Part shown: in pieces, positions 11,161 to 23,260 of the stretch | Layout: every line of letters begins with the position of its first letter | Numbering within the stretch: position 1 is the first letter of the stretch | Assembly: GCA_012845835.1 (NCBI GenBank) | Contig: JABAKD010000029.1 | Span: 3,382,844-3,446,843 of the forward strand | Origin: Undaria pinnatifida | Lineage: Eukaryota; Sar; Phaeophyceae; Laminariales; Alariaceae | DNA length: 64,000 nucleotides | Direction: 5' to 3' | Position numbers and translations under genes: made by a program | The notes under the pieces: generated by a model | The model's database searches: none | The model's input: only the letters and a program-made list of their open reading frames with translations | What the model was told of the DNA's origin: nothing

Positions 11161-14100
11161 ATGGACGAATCCCACGCCTCCGTCTTACCACCACCAAATA
11201 GCCTACCGTCGGAAAATACGCCAGACGCGCGAAAGGCAGAAAACGTAATCCCAACTGCTCGAAGGGCGAACAGCTTGATCCCGGATGCGCGAAGGGCTGC
11301 GCAACCTCCGGACTGTGTTCGGCGTTTGCCAGGCGATGGAGGCGGGGCCGGGGCGGGGGTGGACTGTGGGGAGGCGGAAGAGGAGGGGGCGGGGGTGGGG
11401 GCTCTAGTGCCGCTGCTTCCAAGCCCGCCTAGCGTGATTCTTGGGATACCGACCGTTCCGAGACCTAGGGGAGTGAGCTACCTCGAGGAGACTCTCGACG
11501 CGGTGTTGTCCCAGGTCGGGCGAGAGGTAAGTGGGGCGGAGTTGGTGGGTGGTTGGGTTGGTTGATCGGTGGGTGGGTGGGTGGGTGGGTGGGTGGGTAG
11601 GTGGGTGGGTGAGTAGGTGGGTGGTTGCGTGGGTGGGTGGGTAGGTGGAGTGGGTAGGTGAGTGGGTGGGTGGTTGGGTAGGTGGGTGGGTGGGTGGGTG
11701 GGTGGGTGGGCGGGTGGATGGAAGTTTGGGTGGGTTGGTCGGTGAGTGGGTGGGTGGATGCGTCGGTGGGTGGGTGGGTCGGTGGGTGGGTGATTGTCGT
11801 GGGATGCCTATCTAATATTTGACGCGCCACAGGTACAGTACATGCAGGGTCAATGGTAGTACGGAGGACCATAGTAATTAAACCCCACGATACCCGCGAA
11901 AACCTACTGCATTGCATTCAAGCTTTCCCTTCGGGATGTGGTTGGCTTGCAATCCCCGGGGGAGGGTGTCTTGAATTGAAACGGGGGAAAAAAGCTCTTG
12001 TAAAAGTCTGCAGAAAAATCTAATAGCCACACTGCGCTAGTAGCCCGGCAAGCGACACCGATCAGCCCATACGAGTTTTATATCTTTCTATATTCCCCTG
12101 TCTTGTCCTCGCCATATGCTGTCCTAATTGTTTTGCTCCCTGATAAAAAGTCATATCAGGTTTGGGCGAGAGATAGGCTGGGTGGGTGGGTGGGTGGGGT
12201 GGTCAGATGCGGTCGAGTACAGCTGGGTCGGCCAGGGGTTTTTGTTGAGACCTTGTTGCCGGCTGTCCTTGCAGCAGAAAGCGATTTTGGTCGCCGGGGT
12301 TTTTGTTGATGACCCGCATCGTAGCCTCGCTCGCTCGCTTTCAAGTTTTGGTGCGTTGCTGTGTAGACAGCTGAAGCGGGTCCATATACCGCTCTGGATT
12401 TATTGAATTCTAAGCATCGTTTGGTGTTCGTGTAAATTCTCTGACGGTCCAGCGTGGTAGATATTAACGCAAGATGCGGGGCCTCTGTCGTTTTTTTCAT
12501 CGTGTTGTTTTTCCTGTTCCTGCTCTCGTTCTTTCCGGTACCGCTGTCGCTTCCGCTGTCGCTCCCGATTTTCTGTCGCGGTTTTCCTTCGCCTAGAGAG
12601 TATCGGTCTTGTTCCGTGCGGTTGTTCTTGTGTGGTTCATCTTGTGCCCAATCCACACCCGAACTCAAACCAAAACCAACACCTAACCCGGCGCAACCAT
12701 ATCAAACCCTAGCCCGACTAACAAAACCAAGTCAATCCATTCCCAACCCACCCCTACACTCAATCGCAACACCACCCCCCACTTCCTCTACGATATAATA
12801 CCAGGGTGTTTCGGCCGTTGCGCTATGTCCTTATTCGTTTTGAGTGCACACGGCATCAAATCAAACTGAACCAAATCAAAGTAAACCACACCAAACCAAA
12901 CCAAACCAATACAAACCAAACCAAGCCAAGCCAAGCCAAGCCAAACCAAACCAAACCAAACCAAACCCATACCAAACCCATACCAAACCAAACCAAACCA
13001 AACCAAACCAAACCAAACCAAACCAAACCAAACCCAAACCAAACTAAACCAAACCTAACCAAACAAGACCAAACCAAACCAAACCAACCCACCAAACCCA
13101 AACCAAACGCAAACGCAAACCTCACGCTGACCCCTGCCCCCCCCCCCCTTCTCAATACCAGGAGCCATCGGAGTTCGACCATTGCACCATATCCATACTC
13201 GTCTTGAACGTGCACGGTGAGGGGCACACCGCCTTCGACAAGGCCCGAAAAGCCCACGAGGGGAAACCCGGGGTGATCTTCCTGACAATGCAGGAAGCGG
13301 TAGACGCGCAAGGGTTACCCATCAAGGTGGGAGATGGCGGCCCGCTCCCGCTAAGAGTCAACAGGAAAGCTCTGCCTACGACCAAGGTATTGGGGGGGGG
13401 GGGGGGGACCGAGGGATGGGGGAGGGGGGGGGGGGGCTCATTTGTTTGTCGCCTCGGTAATTTGACCATTGACCACGCAAGCGCTCTGAGGCGGAGAGAG
13501 ATGTAATTTCTGGGGAACCTTTGTGGGCGACGTCTTGATTCAGGTCGTTGCTTGCTTTTTGTTTGTTATCTTTAATTTCTCCTCAATTTTTTCTTGCATG
13601 TTCCTTTTTTGTTCTGTACTCTATAGACGAGCAATCTACGCTGGTCTTTGCACGTGTTTTTTTTTTTTAATTTCCATGTTTTATTGTTTTGTGGAAAAAG
13701 TTGGGGTGATCTTATATCGTACCATGGTATAACAACCAAAGATGTCGGTTGACGAGCAGCCGTCAAGGAACTCCCTGTCATTCGTTGCTTGCCATAGTCG
13801 TTTGGCCATTGACCACGCATCCCTTTCGAGACCGAGCACCGTTCCCACTCCTAATAGAGGCGCCTCCAACAGTGGGTTACCCAATACGTTTCTTCCATAT
13901 GTCACATAATTTGTTTTTGCGTATCATATATCATCTCCTTCCTCTTTGGCCGTCTGTAGCCACCATATGTCCCCTTGGATAACTGGCTGGGGGGTTATGT
14001 TCGTGGCGTTTTACTCGAATGTCCATTTTTTATCATCCCGTTTTTTGGGGGGGCGGGGCTTGTTTTTGCTTTCGTCCTGTGCAGGCGTTTGAGGTGTTGT

Positions 14101-17100
14101 TTTGTTGGTGGCGATGTTGGTGTAGCTCGTGGTGTTTCTGGACCCCCCCAGTCCCCTCCCGGCTCCCGTCAGTTTCGGCTGCATGCTGTTTACCGGTGGT
14201 GTTGCGTTGGTGGCCGTTGTGTTTTACACTGCTGTCGCTGTTTGTTGTACCTATGTTGGTGTGATAGCAGCAAAGTCTGTCGTAGAGTGATGATGATGAT
14301 GATGATGATGTCATGTGTGACGTGCCTACCCACTCGTCGCAAAATGAACAAAAACAGATCTCCCGATCCACGCGATTTAGCACGTGCTTTAGGTGTTGGT
14401 GTGACTCGTGGTGTTTCTGCCCCCCCCCCATTCCCATCCCGGCTCCCGTCAGTTTCGGCCGCGTGTTTATTGTTTACCGGCGGTGTTGCGTTGATGGATT
14501 GGCGTGTTGTTGGTGTATTGGTATTGTTGCTGTTGTTGCTGCAGATGATGTTCCTGCTGTTGGTGTTCCTGCTGTTGCTGTTGGCCATGTTGATCGTGGT
14601 GCAATTGTTGTTGGCGTTTGCTGGTGTCGTTGGTTCTGCTAATTTTTCATTTTCCCGCCGGCACACATTCGTCTCCGACACAACCGTTACCCACACACTG
14701 GTTTCTTCTTCCTTAGTTTGTCTTCGATATCGATGTTTCTTGCTTTTTTGTATGACTCATCCGACACGGTACCCGCACGCTTATTTGACTTCGATACCGT
14801 GGCTTTTTGTTGTATCGTGTTTTTCGTTTGCGTGCGTTTTTCTTTCTTGCGTCAGGTACGGAAGCAAACGCGCGACTTGGTCTACCTCTTGAGAGCGGCC
14901 GCGGTCAGGGCGGACCACTACCTGTTCATGGAGGACGACATGCGACTGTGCGCGGGGGGAGCGGCGGCAATCGGACGCATGCTCGTCAAGGCGCACAGGT
15001 GAGAAAGGCCAAGTCTTCAAGAGGACAAGCGAGAAACAAATACCCACCCAACCCGGCCTTATGCCCGCTTGCCACCCTCCCAGCCCCTACTCCCCCACCC
15101 CCCTGCCCCCCCAACCCACTCACCCACCCCCCCACCTACCCACCCACCCACCTACCCACTCACCCAACTGCCCACTTGCCCACCTGCCCACCTACCCACC
15201 CATCCACCCATCAATCACAGCCGAGTGTCACCCCCCCCCCCCTCCCCCTATGTATTGCGTCCAAGCGCCCCCCCCCCCCGCGCCCCTCCCCAAACGCGCG
15301 TTACCACGAAACTTATTTCTCGCTGTAGGCTGAAGAATCACCACGGACACTGGGTATGTTGTTGCAATCGTTGGGTAGAAAGAGCGGCGCAATGTGAAGA
15401 GAATACGCACACACACGCCGCCCCCCTCCCTCCTTCGGCCGATCCTGTCCGCCAATTGTGCCGCTAGCTTTTCTACGGGGACATCGTTTTTTAGCATGAA
15501 CACAACGAGTGCAGTGTGAGCGTTGCGTTTTTTTCGATACCCCGCCCCCCGCCCCCCCCTCCTGCCCATCTTCGCCTCCGCTATTTGCTGTTGATCCCTC
15601 GCCCCACGTTCAGCTACTACTCTGATTGGATCGCAATCCGCTCGTCCTTCGGCGTGACCGCCATCCATATCCAGTACCGATGTGTCTTGTCAGTTACGTT
15701 ACTGTGCCCCCCTCCCCTGTCCCCGCGCGTTTACGCCGCTGAAACCCCTCCCTCAGCTGCGACTCCGATTTGATCACGGTCCCCACCGCCCCCGCCCGCT
15801 TCTATTTCCCCCGTTGACCCCCCCCCTTCAGCTACCACGCCGATTGGATCGCGATCCGCGCGTCCTTCGGCATGAACGGAATCCTCATCCAGGAGAGAGA
15901 TGTCTTGCCCTTCGCGAGCTACCTCGAGCTGCACCAGCAGCGCCGCCCGCCAGACCATCTCGTTGTGAGTGTTCCTGTTGTGTTTTCTGCGCTCTGCATG
16001 GTCCGTGTGCTCTGTCCTGTGTGATCTGTATGATCTGTGTGTTCTGTACAGTCGGTGTGTTCTGTTTGTTCTCAAACCCTGCCTATCCGGACACATTGAA
16101 GCTCTTATTTCTTTCTGTGCCCCCCCCCCCCCCTCCCCCGGTCGGTGAAAACCCGACGTGCTCCTTTCCGGCATTGTAGGGAATCGAGGGTCTATACCAT
16201 ATAATCATACGACCACGGCCATGCATGAATATCGAGTACCCCCCCCCCCCCCGGGAACCCCCCGCGTATGGCAGAGCCGGCGCCGTTGACAAAATCCACC
16301 GCCGAACATTGAAACTCTATATACCTCTCTCCTCCCCCCCCTCTCACGCCAACTGCGCATACCGCTAATCATTAAAACCCCACGTACCTCCCTTCGTCCC
16401 CTCCCGCTCCCAAACCCCACCCCACCCCGGACTGCGCCCGCCTCCGTGTTTGGAACTACTTCAGGTGGAGTGGTTCGCCGGCGAGACTCCGGAAAGGTGA
16501 GCCTAGTTTGTGTTTGGTTTCATTATGATTTGGTGTTGTGTGTTCCACAGTTGTGGGAGCACTTTAGTTGCAAAGGAACAGATGAACTGAGATGGTGTAT
16601 TCGCGGGTATTTCCCTCCGCGCCAGAGACGTTCTACGGCAGCCCCCCCAGCTTTTCTTCAACGAAATCGCCGGGTGTGAAACCAACTCCCGGGCGTATCT
16701 TCTGAAATACGGTGCCCCTTGCCACCCCGACGCCACCGTTCGATAGTCCTTCCTTTGCAAACATGTAAATATGTGAAAAACGTTTTTAAAATAGCATCCT
16801 TCCTGGTGTCGAGCAGCCATGAAACATAAATCTTTGGTTTGGGGGAGGGGCTATCGCAGAATCAGTCTCTATCCGTCTTTTTCGGTCGCTTTCGTTTGTC
16901 TCAACATCGAAAAACGCAACCTCTCGCCGGGTTACGACATCGGAACCGCCCAACCGTCTAATTTCACATCCCACTGCTGTCGGCCGAACCAACTCTCGCT
17001 CGCAAGTCTTGCGCTCAAGGCCGGGCGGGAGCACATGGCATTCCGATACAATATTTTCGAGCACTTGGGGTCCGTCAGCACGCTCAGGGGCAAGCTCTCG

Positions 17101-18076
17101 CCGGCCTACCCGTCTTGTTTCGAGGAGCTCACCACAAAGACCCTGTTTGCGGTAAGTGCCGTGCCCTCCACCCACCTTCCCACCCACCCAATCTACCCCC
17201 CCACCCCCCCCACCCCGACTGACTGCTTTAGCTACTGCCAAGCCTATCTGCTGTGCTAGGTGCTCCCGCAGCTGCTACCTTGTCTACTTTCCAGGCTAGT
17301 TACGGTGCGTAAGCTACTGCCTTGGCTACTGCCATCCTTGGGTACTGCCGTGGCGATAAGTGTAGCTAGTGTCTTAGCTACATCCGTAGCTGCTACATCC
17401 TTAGCTGCTGCCTACGCTACCGCGTCAGATACTATATAATCTACAGCCGGAGCTGCTGCAGTACTTACCAGGCTATGTCTAAGGTACCGTCTTAGGTACG
17501 AAGGTTTCACTGCGCCTTAGCCACAGCCTTGGGTGATGTCTTAGCTATTGTCTTACGTTTCGAAAAATACGAAACCTCGCCGGGGCGTGCTTCTTTTCCG
17601 GGCGCGATGTCCTATTTATCCTTTCCTTGTTTGCCTCCTCTCTTTTTTCATGTACGAATTTGATCGTTTTTTCTTCGTGTTTCGCTTTTGGTCTCTCCAT
17701 TTATTTTTTTTGGTTTTTCCTTCTTCATACTTCTTACTTTTTACGTTTCTCATTCTTAGTTGTCTTCTTCTCCTGTCGGCAACGAGAAACATAGCATGTG
17801 AGAACGTTCGACTCCTCCAAGTGTTGTTGCGACGAGTTGTCGCCTTTATATTGTTGTCGCACCATTTGTTTCTCGTTTTTGTATAGTCTTTTGTTTTTTG
17901 CTAATAATATTGTACTAAACTTTGTTCTGTCGGCAACGGGCGAACAGGTGGAGGCGTTCGACTTCGCCCATTGTCCTTCCGACGATATGTCACCTTGCGC
18001 CGTCCCCGACGGCGCTAAGACAGGTTTCCCGCGCATAGACTGGCCTACGCTACATCAGGATCAAAAACAGATGTGA
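11161..18076 (+). CDS. GT54-family N-acetylglucosaminyltransferase (MGAT4-like), seven exons
   Basis: Exons: 11161-11526, 13162-13386, 14856-14998, 15832-15964, 16465-16496, 17007-17151, 17948-18076. All junctions use GT-AG and keep codon phase, giving 390 residues. Family marks in order: ILGIPTVPRPRGVSYLEETL in exon 1 (the IGIPTV..R..SYL motif of MGAT4), YLFMEDDM in exon 3 (the EDD metal-binding motif), IRASFGMNGILI and RRPPDHLV in exon 4, VEWFAGETPE across exons 5-6, and FRYNIFEHLGSVSTLRGK in exon 6 (the LFQHVG..SSL.GK motif). Members transfer GlcNAc to mannose of N-glycans in the Golgi; substrate here is inferred. No membrane anchor is visible at the N-terminus, so a 5' exon may be missing, although the ATG context is strong. 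The last 43 residues match nothing I recognise. Exons 2, 4 and 7 have decayed copies upstream. Confidence 0.85.
11545..11812 (+). repeat. (GGGT)n array at the start of GT54 intron 1
   Basis: Imperfect tetranucleotide repeat of gggt, ggtt and aggt starting 18 nt after the donor at 11527. Reverse-strand Pro/Thr open frames here are repeat artefacts. Confidence 0.85.
12797..12858 (+). pseudogene. Decayed copy of GT54 exon 2
   Basis: From aataccag onward, this stretch (ending near gagtgcacacgg) aligns with the acceptor and first 50 bases of true exon 2 at 13155-13212 (ending aacgtgcacgg). It lacks an intact frame and runs into the CCAAA array. It lies about 360 bp upstream of the working exon. 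Confidence 0.55.
12877..13110 (+). repeat. (CCAAA)n array in GT54 intron 1
   Basis: Pentanucleotide repeat with a few CCAAG and CCCATA interruptions, ending about 50 nt before the acceptor of exon 2. The lysine-proline-asparagine frames on + and the valine-tryptophan frames on - are artefacts. Confidence 0.9.
13430..13960 (+). repeat. Dispersed repeat family B in GT54 intron 2
   Basis: Contains tttgaccattgaccacgca near 13460 and a second related piece at 13790-13960 with ttggccattgaccacgca, actcctaatagaggcgcctc and the ccatatgtc region. Related pieces lie at 38820-38890 (+) and 47640-47880 (-). The repeated phrase is non-coding in all places. Confidence 0.6.
14087..14500 (+). repeat. Degenerate tandem duplication inside GT54 intron 2
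   Basis: Two copies about 290 bp apart share tggtgttggtgtgactcgtgg-like sequence, cggctcccgtcagtttcggc and gtttaccggtggtgttgcgt-like sequence. A GATGAT run at 14289-14310 separates them. It is the same kind of local duplication as the echo exons, but it does not match a known exon. Confidence 0.6.
15050..15225 (+). repeat. (CCCA)n-rich tract in GT54 intron 3
   Basis: Imperfect cccacccac repeat mixed with ctacccac. It is in the intron between exon 3 (ends 14998) and exon 4 (starts 15832). All frames over it are artefacts. Confidence 0.8.
15614..15705 (+). pseudogene. Decayed or alternative copy of GT54 exon 4
   Basis: Begins directly after a CAG acceptor and reads YYSDWIAIRSSFGV, against YHADWIAIRASFGM in true exon 4, 218 bp downstream. 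It would splice in phase to exon 3 (two leftover bases plus one). Similarity fades after about 70-85 nt and no donor is found at the matching place, so it is probably a relic. An alternative terminal exon cannot be excluded. Confidence 0.75.
16138..16240 (+). repeat. Repeat family C fragment in GT54 intron 4
   Basis: Contains cggtgaaaacccgacgtgct, the ccggcattgtagg segment and ccatgcatgaatatcgagta. The same string order ends the longer copy at 47110-47485, and it appears reversed at 26430-26530. Confidence 0.75.
17225..17545 (+). repeat. Degenerate GCTACTGCC-type repeat in GT54 intron 6
   Basis: Short units such as agctactgcc, ttggctactgcc and tagctgctgcc recur irregularly. No exon evidence. 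Confidence 0.5.
17773..17890 (+). pseudogene. Decayed copy of GT54 exon 7
   Basis: The block ctgtcggcaacg...gttcgact...gacgagttgtcgcctt repeats 154 bp downstream as ctgtcggcaacg...gttcgact...gacgatatgtcacctt, which spans the acceptor and start of the true last exon (17948). The copy lacks an AG at the splice position. Confidence 0.6.
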
Positions 18077-18089
18077 TACGGCCCTGGCA

Positions 18090-18740
18090 AACGTGAGGGC
18101 CTGAAAAGCAATCGACTCTGAGAAGCGGAAGAGCCTGAAAAAGCGAAGGGCCCTTGGGAAACGAACGGCCTGGGAAGCGAACGGTTTTGAGAAGCGAAGG
18201 GACCTGATAAGTCAAGGGTTCTGAGAAGCGGAACGGCTCTATGAACTGAACGAATCTGAGACGCGAACGGATCTGAGAATCAAGCGGCTCTGAGAAGCGA
18301 AAGGCTGCAAAATGTGGGAGGGTCTGCTAACAGATACAGCCTAGATTTTGAAGGCCAGAAATGTTGCGGAAGGAAAGACGGAAGGACCCGAGACGCGGAC
18401 GGGTACCAAGAGGTGGAAGGACCCGAGCCGCAAAGAACCCCGAAACGCGAATATGGCCGAGATGCGGAAAACGGGAGACGCGGAAGGACCCGAGACTGTT
18501 TTTTTGATCGGGTGATCCGGATTTGTACCATCACTTGCAGAGGCTATATATTAAAAGGTATATATAGGGTACGAGACGCGGAAAGACCCGAAATGCAGTA
18601 AAGCCCGATATGTGAAAAATCTTGAGACGCAGAAGGTCCCGAGGCGCGGAAGGGTCCGAGACGCGACAGGCCTTGAGACGCGGAAGGACCCGGAACGTGG
18701 AAGGGTCCGACACGCGGAAGGGCCCGACGAGCTGAAGGCG
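18090..18740 (+). repeat. Minisatellite just downstream of the GT54 stop
   Basis: First half: about 20 bp units of the form ctgagaagcgaacgg. Second half: units of the form gacgcggaaggacccga. A non-repeat interruption lies at about 18495-18565. It starts only about 15 bp after the stop codon, so it must lie in the 3' UTR or terminator region. Confidence 0.7.
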
Positions 18741-20960
18741 TCGACTAGAGGGCTCACTCCGTTGCGCGCCGCCATCGGGACATAACTAAGCATATACGGA
18801 GAGTGAGAGGGGGAGGGGGGCGGGCAGCACGCCAGAGATAAGTGGAGGCTATGTCAGCAGCGCCTAGCCTTTTGTTCTGTGCGAACACCCCCCCCTTGGG
18901 CGGGGGATTTCTTCTTTTTGACGCCTGTCCTTGTTTCCTTTGGTGTGCGCCATTTTTGTTATACAAGAGCACACCCGAGGGTGTAAGTGCTTGCCACGTA
19001 TATATCAGGTACACCAGGTACAGAGAGAAGAGCGGAGTTGTACTAGCCAGCGACGCAACGCTACCTTTGTTTTTACTGTTTTAACGTTCGTACGTGTAGC
19101 CTATTCAAGTTCAGGTTCCGTTTCGCGTTCAGTTCCTTTCTGTTGTTTTTTGTTTTTTGTTTTAATTTGTTTTGGCGTCAGCATTATTTTTATTTTGACC
19201 GTACCTTACATGGTTACAGTAGCTAAGAGTAGCGTGAATCCCCTTCATCGGTCGTTTTTCATTTCGAGATTCCGACATTGCTTCAGGATTTTCGTGATTT
19301 TGTCTTCGTATCTAAAGCGAATATTGTGGGGGGCTGGCGCCAAACACCGCCCCGCCCCCTTTCCCACGCCCGGCCTGCGTCGCGTACCTTGCCGTTGGAA
19401 GCCGCTGGTGTTTCCGCTGACATTTGACCATAACAAAAAGGGGATGAAATCGTTGTTCGCCCAGTCGATAAGCACACCTCCTCCGATATAGTGTCCTTGG
19501 ATCTGTTTTCGGTATGATATTGCATATTTTTCCGAAGGGAAGAGCAGTACTAGGGCGTGTGTGGTGTTGTTTCTTGCGTGTCTTGTCCGCTAAGGGAGTT
19601 AAGTTGGGCGCCGCGTTGTCCTGTACAGTACTCGCGTGCATTGGTGCGTTCGTTCGGCGCGGCAGACCATCTGTGTGTTGTGTTGGGGGGAATTGGCACC
19701 GCGAGTGATGGTGGCGGGGCGGGGGGAGAGGGGGGCGTGGCACGCATAGTAAGTATTTTATGGTTTTGCTTTGGAGGCGTTCGTTCGTCGGCCGCTAGGC
19801 AGATAGTTAAGGCATGCAGCTAGGTCTATGCATGTCTACATGCAGCAGCTAGGCGGGTAGCTAGGCAGGTAACTATCATGGGCAGGTTAACCAGGAGCCC
19901 CCCGTAAGCCATCAACGCCCATCTTTGATCAGACACTCCGTCCGCGTCTACGGGTCACGTGCTTGTTTTTCGGGTGGTGGCGTCCGGTCGAGCGGAGCCG
20001 AGGTGAATGGTTGGTTCATTGATCGGTCGGTGGGTCAGACGAAACCGGAGGGGCGTACGTATCAAAGGGCGTGTTGACTAAAGTGGTGGCAAAAGTATTA
20101 ACGTTTACGTTTCGTTTATGGAGTGGAGTGACGGGCTCTTATCGTCGATTTTACTTATTGCAGTAATTCGCGTGGCGCGCTGACTTGTACGTAGCATCTC
20201 TTTTTCTGGTAAGGCTAGGGTTCGCGCAGTGCATATATTTCGATTTAATGGTAGTGGTACGTGGCACTGGCCCCGCCCTTGAATATTGTAGTAAGCATTT
20301 AGTGGTTTTCTTGTATGTGCTTGTTTTGTTTGGTGCTTTGCCTCGGAAGGTGTGGGGGAGGTGGGGCTCTGGGTTTTTGTGCTTATCTTATCCCGAGGCT
20401 GCGACCGGTCGATTTTGAAACCACAGTGTTAGTGGTGTTGTCACCGTCGGGGCGACCTCAGAGGTTGAGGCGTAACGCCGAAAGATCACATCTCCTCGAA
20501 AAAGTTTTGGCGGTCACATAGTCGATAGTGGTAGGGGCTATAGCAAGTGACATATTTTTTGTCAAGGCAGTTGTGGCCGCCTTTCGAATCGTCTCAGCTG
20601 CTGCCTATGTGGGTGCACTTGGTTAGTCCAACTAGTTTGTGCTGCGTGATACCGTGCCTGATATCGGAAGGGTGTGAGTGGTGTATACATAAACTCAATG
20701 CGTGTACGGTATATATAAGGGCGCGTGACAATAACCTTTTTATTATACCGGCATCTTGTCGGGAGGGTTAATTTAGTTTTGCCTCAGATTTGTCGGTACG
20801 TAATAAGCTGTAGCTTCGCTTTTCGTGTTGAAATGCACAGCCCGCAGTCAACGCGCAATTCAAAGGTATTCCATCGAGCAGTCTCTTTCGTCCCCGTGAA
20901 AAGTAAGCGCTCCATAGTTCAAGTGCTGTTGGTTGCCGCTGACATAGGTGGCGCCGTTGC
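18741..20960. other. Gene-free stretch
   Basis: Several short open frames, none with motifs or supported splice structure. A CCCCCCCC-TTGGGCGGGGG imperfect palindrome lies near 18887. Otherwise nothing recognisable. Confidence 0.4.
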
Positions 20961-22400
20961 TTGGCCTTGCGGCGCCAACATGTGACCACGGCACCTTCAC
21001 ATGGCCTCGCGGAATCGGTAAATGGCCGCGCACTATGTCATGACCGTGGCACCAGCACAACCGTACCATCACAATGCTGAGGTGCCGGTAAATTGCCGCG
21101 GCGCGCGTCACCTGATCATGGTGCCTGTCATATGGCCACGGCGCAGCCTCATTGTCGTTGAACCGTTACGCGGCTACGGCGAATTTACATGCCCACATGC
21201 AAGGTCGCGGTGTCGTCACATGCCCGTAGCGCCTTCACGTGGACGTGCTCCCGCTAATTGGACGCGACGTCGTTCCATGGCCTTCACGTGGTCGTAATAC
21301 GGTTGCATGAGCGGTATCGTCGTTAGTGGGGGTGCCGCTATGTGGCTGCCGTCTCTCTGCATGGCCTCGGCGCTGTCACATGGCCTTGGTGCCGTCATAT
21401 GGCCTTGGCGCCGTCACATGGCCGCGGCACCGTCACATGATCACGGCTGTGGTGCGTAGCCGCGGTATTGCCACATGGCCACAGTGTCGTCACATGGCCG
21501 CGGCACGGCTACGTAGCCGTGACGCCGTTGCATAGCCTTTACATGTATGCATGGGCGCGGTTTCAAGTTGCATATCACAGTGGTGATTCATGGCAGCGGT
21601 ATCGCTATGTGGCCACGGTGCCGTCGTATGGCCGTCGCATCGCCGCGGTGCCGTCACTAGTCCACTAGTCAAAAGTGATACCACATGACTGCGGCATTTC
21701 TACATGACTTCGGCGCTTTCACATGGCTGCAGCGCCGTCACATGGCCACGGCGCCGTCATGTGAACACAGCACCGTTACGTGGTCACGGCGCTGGCTGTG
21801 TCGCCGTCGCATGCCCATGTCGCCCTTACATAGTCACGGCGACGATACAGGGAAGCGGCATCAGTACATGACCGCAACGCCCCTTATGTAGCCGAGTTAT
21901 GGTCATATGGCCACGGCGCCTTAAGACGGGCGTGGCACCGTTACGTGGCCACGGTATCGTCGGACGGCCGCAGTACAAGGACCGGGCCGCGGCGCCGGAA
22001 ATGGGGCGACGGCGCCCGTCAAATGGCCGCGTCGCCGCTACACGATTACGGTGCCATCTGCAACAGGACCAAGACGCGATTACAGCGCCTGTGACATGGC
22101 CGTGGCTCCGTTATACGCCTGATCACGACACTGTCCCGTGGCTGCGGCGCCGTCACCTCGTCACGGCATCGTCGAATTGCCTCGCCGTCAAATGGCCGCG
22201 CCGCCGTCGCATGCCCGTGTCGCCCTTACATGACCACGGCGTCGAAACAGGGAAGCAGCACCAGTACATGGTTGTAGTGCCTCTTACATAATCAGGTCAC
22301 CGCTTCATGGTCACGCCGCCGTCACGATGCCGCGGTACGGCAGTGTGGCCGCGGAGCTTTCACACGGCCGTGGTGTCGTTGGTTGACCACGATATCGTTG
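20960..22400. repeat. GC-rich degenerate satellite, unit about 20-24 bp
   Basis: Some 60 loose copies of a unit like gccgtcacatggccacggc fill 1.4 kb, with CATG and GGCGCC cores repeating. Frames on either strand stay open only because the unit is stop-poor. Not a gene. Confidence 0.8.
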
Positions 22401-22792
22401 CATGACCGCGGACAACGCCTGTGCGCTTCCGAGCGTAGTCGAGTGTGCCTCACATTCTGCTTCCTGAAACAGCCTTGATATGTCGTGTTCTTCTGTGGCG
22501 TCCCTTGGCCGTTCGTACTATTTCCGCGTTGGAAAGAGTGGCTGAGAAGAGTGAGTGGTAATACGCCCAGTTGACGACACACTTGAAGAATGCTCCTGCA
22601 ATGTTATAGTCTAGGCAGTAAGGTCCTACGGACCGAGTACTGCTATGCAGGGATGCCGTTGGCTCTGCAATGATCGCTGACGCGAGGGTTGCTGTGAATG
22701 TTTTGCTGTGAATGATTTATTGTACCTATTAGTAGATTATATTATATTTGTTCTTGCAGCACGCCTCTGATGCCTTCAGACGAGAAGTTTTG

Positions 22793-22886
22793 TTGGTTAT
22801 ATAGCACTACTACCCGCTGAGCTACTGATTCACGTGACAAAAAAAAATTGCTCAGCGGGTAGAGTTAGACTATATATAACCAACAC
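22793..22886. repeat. Foldback element carrying a tRNA-like half
   Basis: The left arm ttggttatatag...tacccgctgagc and the right arm gctcagcgggta...tatataaccaa are near-perfect reverse complements around an A-rich loop. A related small hairpin (ttggttata...tataaccaa) sits at 23216-23258. Confidence 0.7.
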
Positions 22887-22977
22887 AATAAAGATATGTT
22901 TTTGAGTTCGTTGATTGAACCTCACCGTTCGATGATTGAACCTCACCGATTGCAACAGGGATCTCCGCGGTTCTCCA

Positions 22978-23055
22978 CTGACCAAGTAGCTCAGTGGGTA
23001 GTGCTATTTTATCTAGGATGTATGTGTCGTGAGTTCGACCTTCGCCGACTTCAAA
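22978..23055 (+). mobile_element. tRNA-like SINE head
   Basis: Contains box A-like tagctcagtgggtagtgc and box B-like gagttcgacctt with tRNA-like spacing. The T-stem and acceptor stem do not pair, so it is a relic and not a functional tRNA. Confidence 0.5.
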
Positions 23056-23260
23056 ATATTGTTATTTTCGAGCGTGCGCGCTGGGACATTATGAATGGTT
23101 ATGGTAGTGTGCTCCTGAGTACTAGTGCGACACGTGGCGAGGGGGTAGCCCCGGAGATCCCTGTTACGAAGCCGGCGAGACCCAATCAACGAACTCAACA
23201 CCATATATGCATATATTGTTGGTTATAAAGCCCAGTGGGTAGTGCAATATAACCAACAAA

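Noticed and set aside
12806-13311. Lys/Pro/Asn frames on + and Val/Trp/Gly frames on - over the CCAAA array
   Set aside because: Simple-repeat artefacts; only the segment after 13162 is real exon.
13975-14892. 305-codon + frame
   Set aside because: It spans GT54 intron 2 and part of exon 3. Most of it is a degenerate intron duplication with GTT and GAT runs; only 14856 onward is coding.
15329-15353. 25 nt microexon (LKNHHGHW) between GT54 exons 3 and 4
   Set aside because: It has AG and GT edges and fits exon 3, but it leaves the wrong phase for exon 4. Direct splicing 14998 to 15832 is in frame and gives AHSYHADW.
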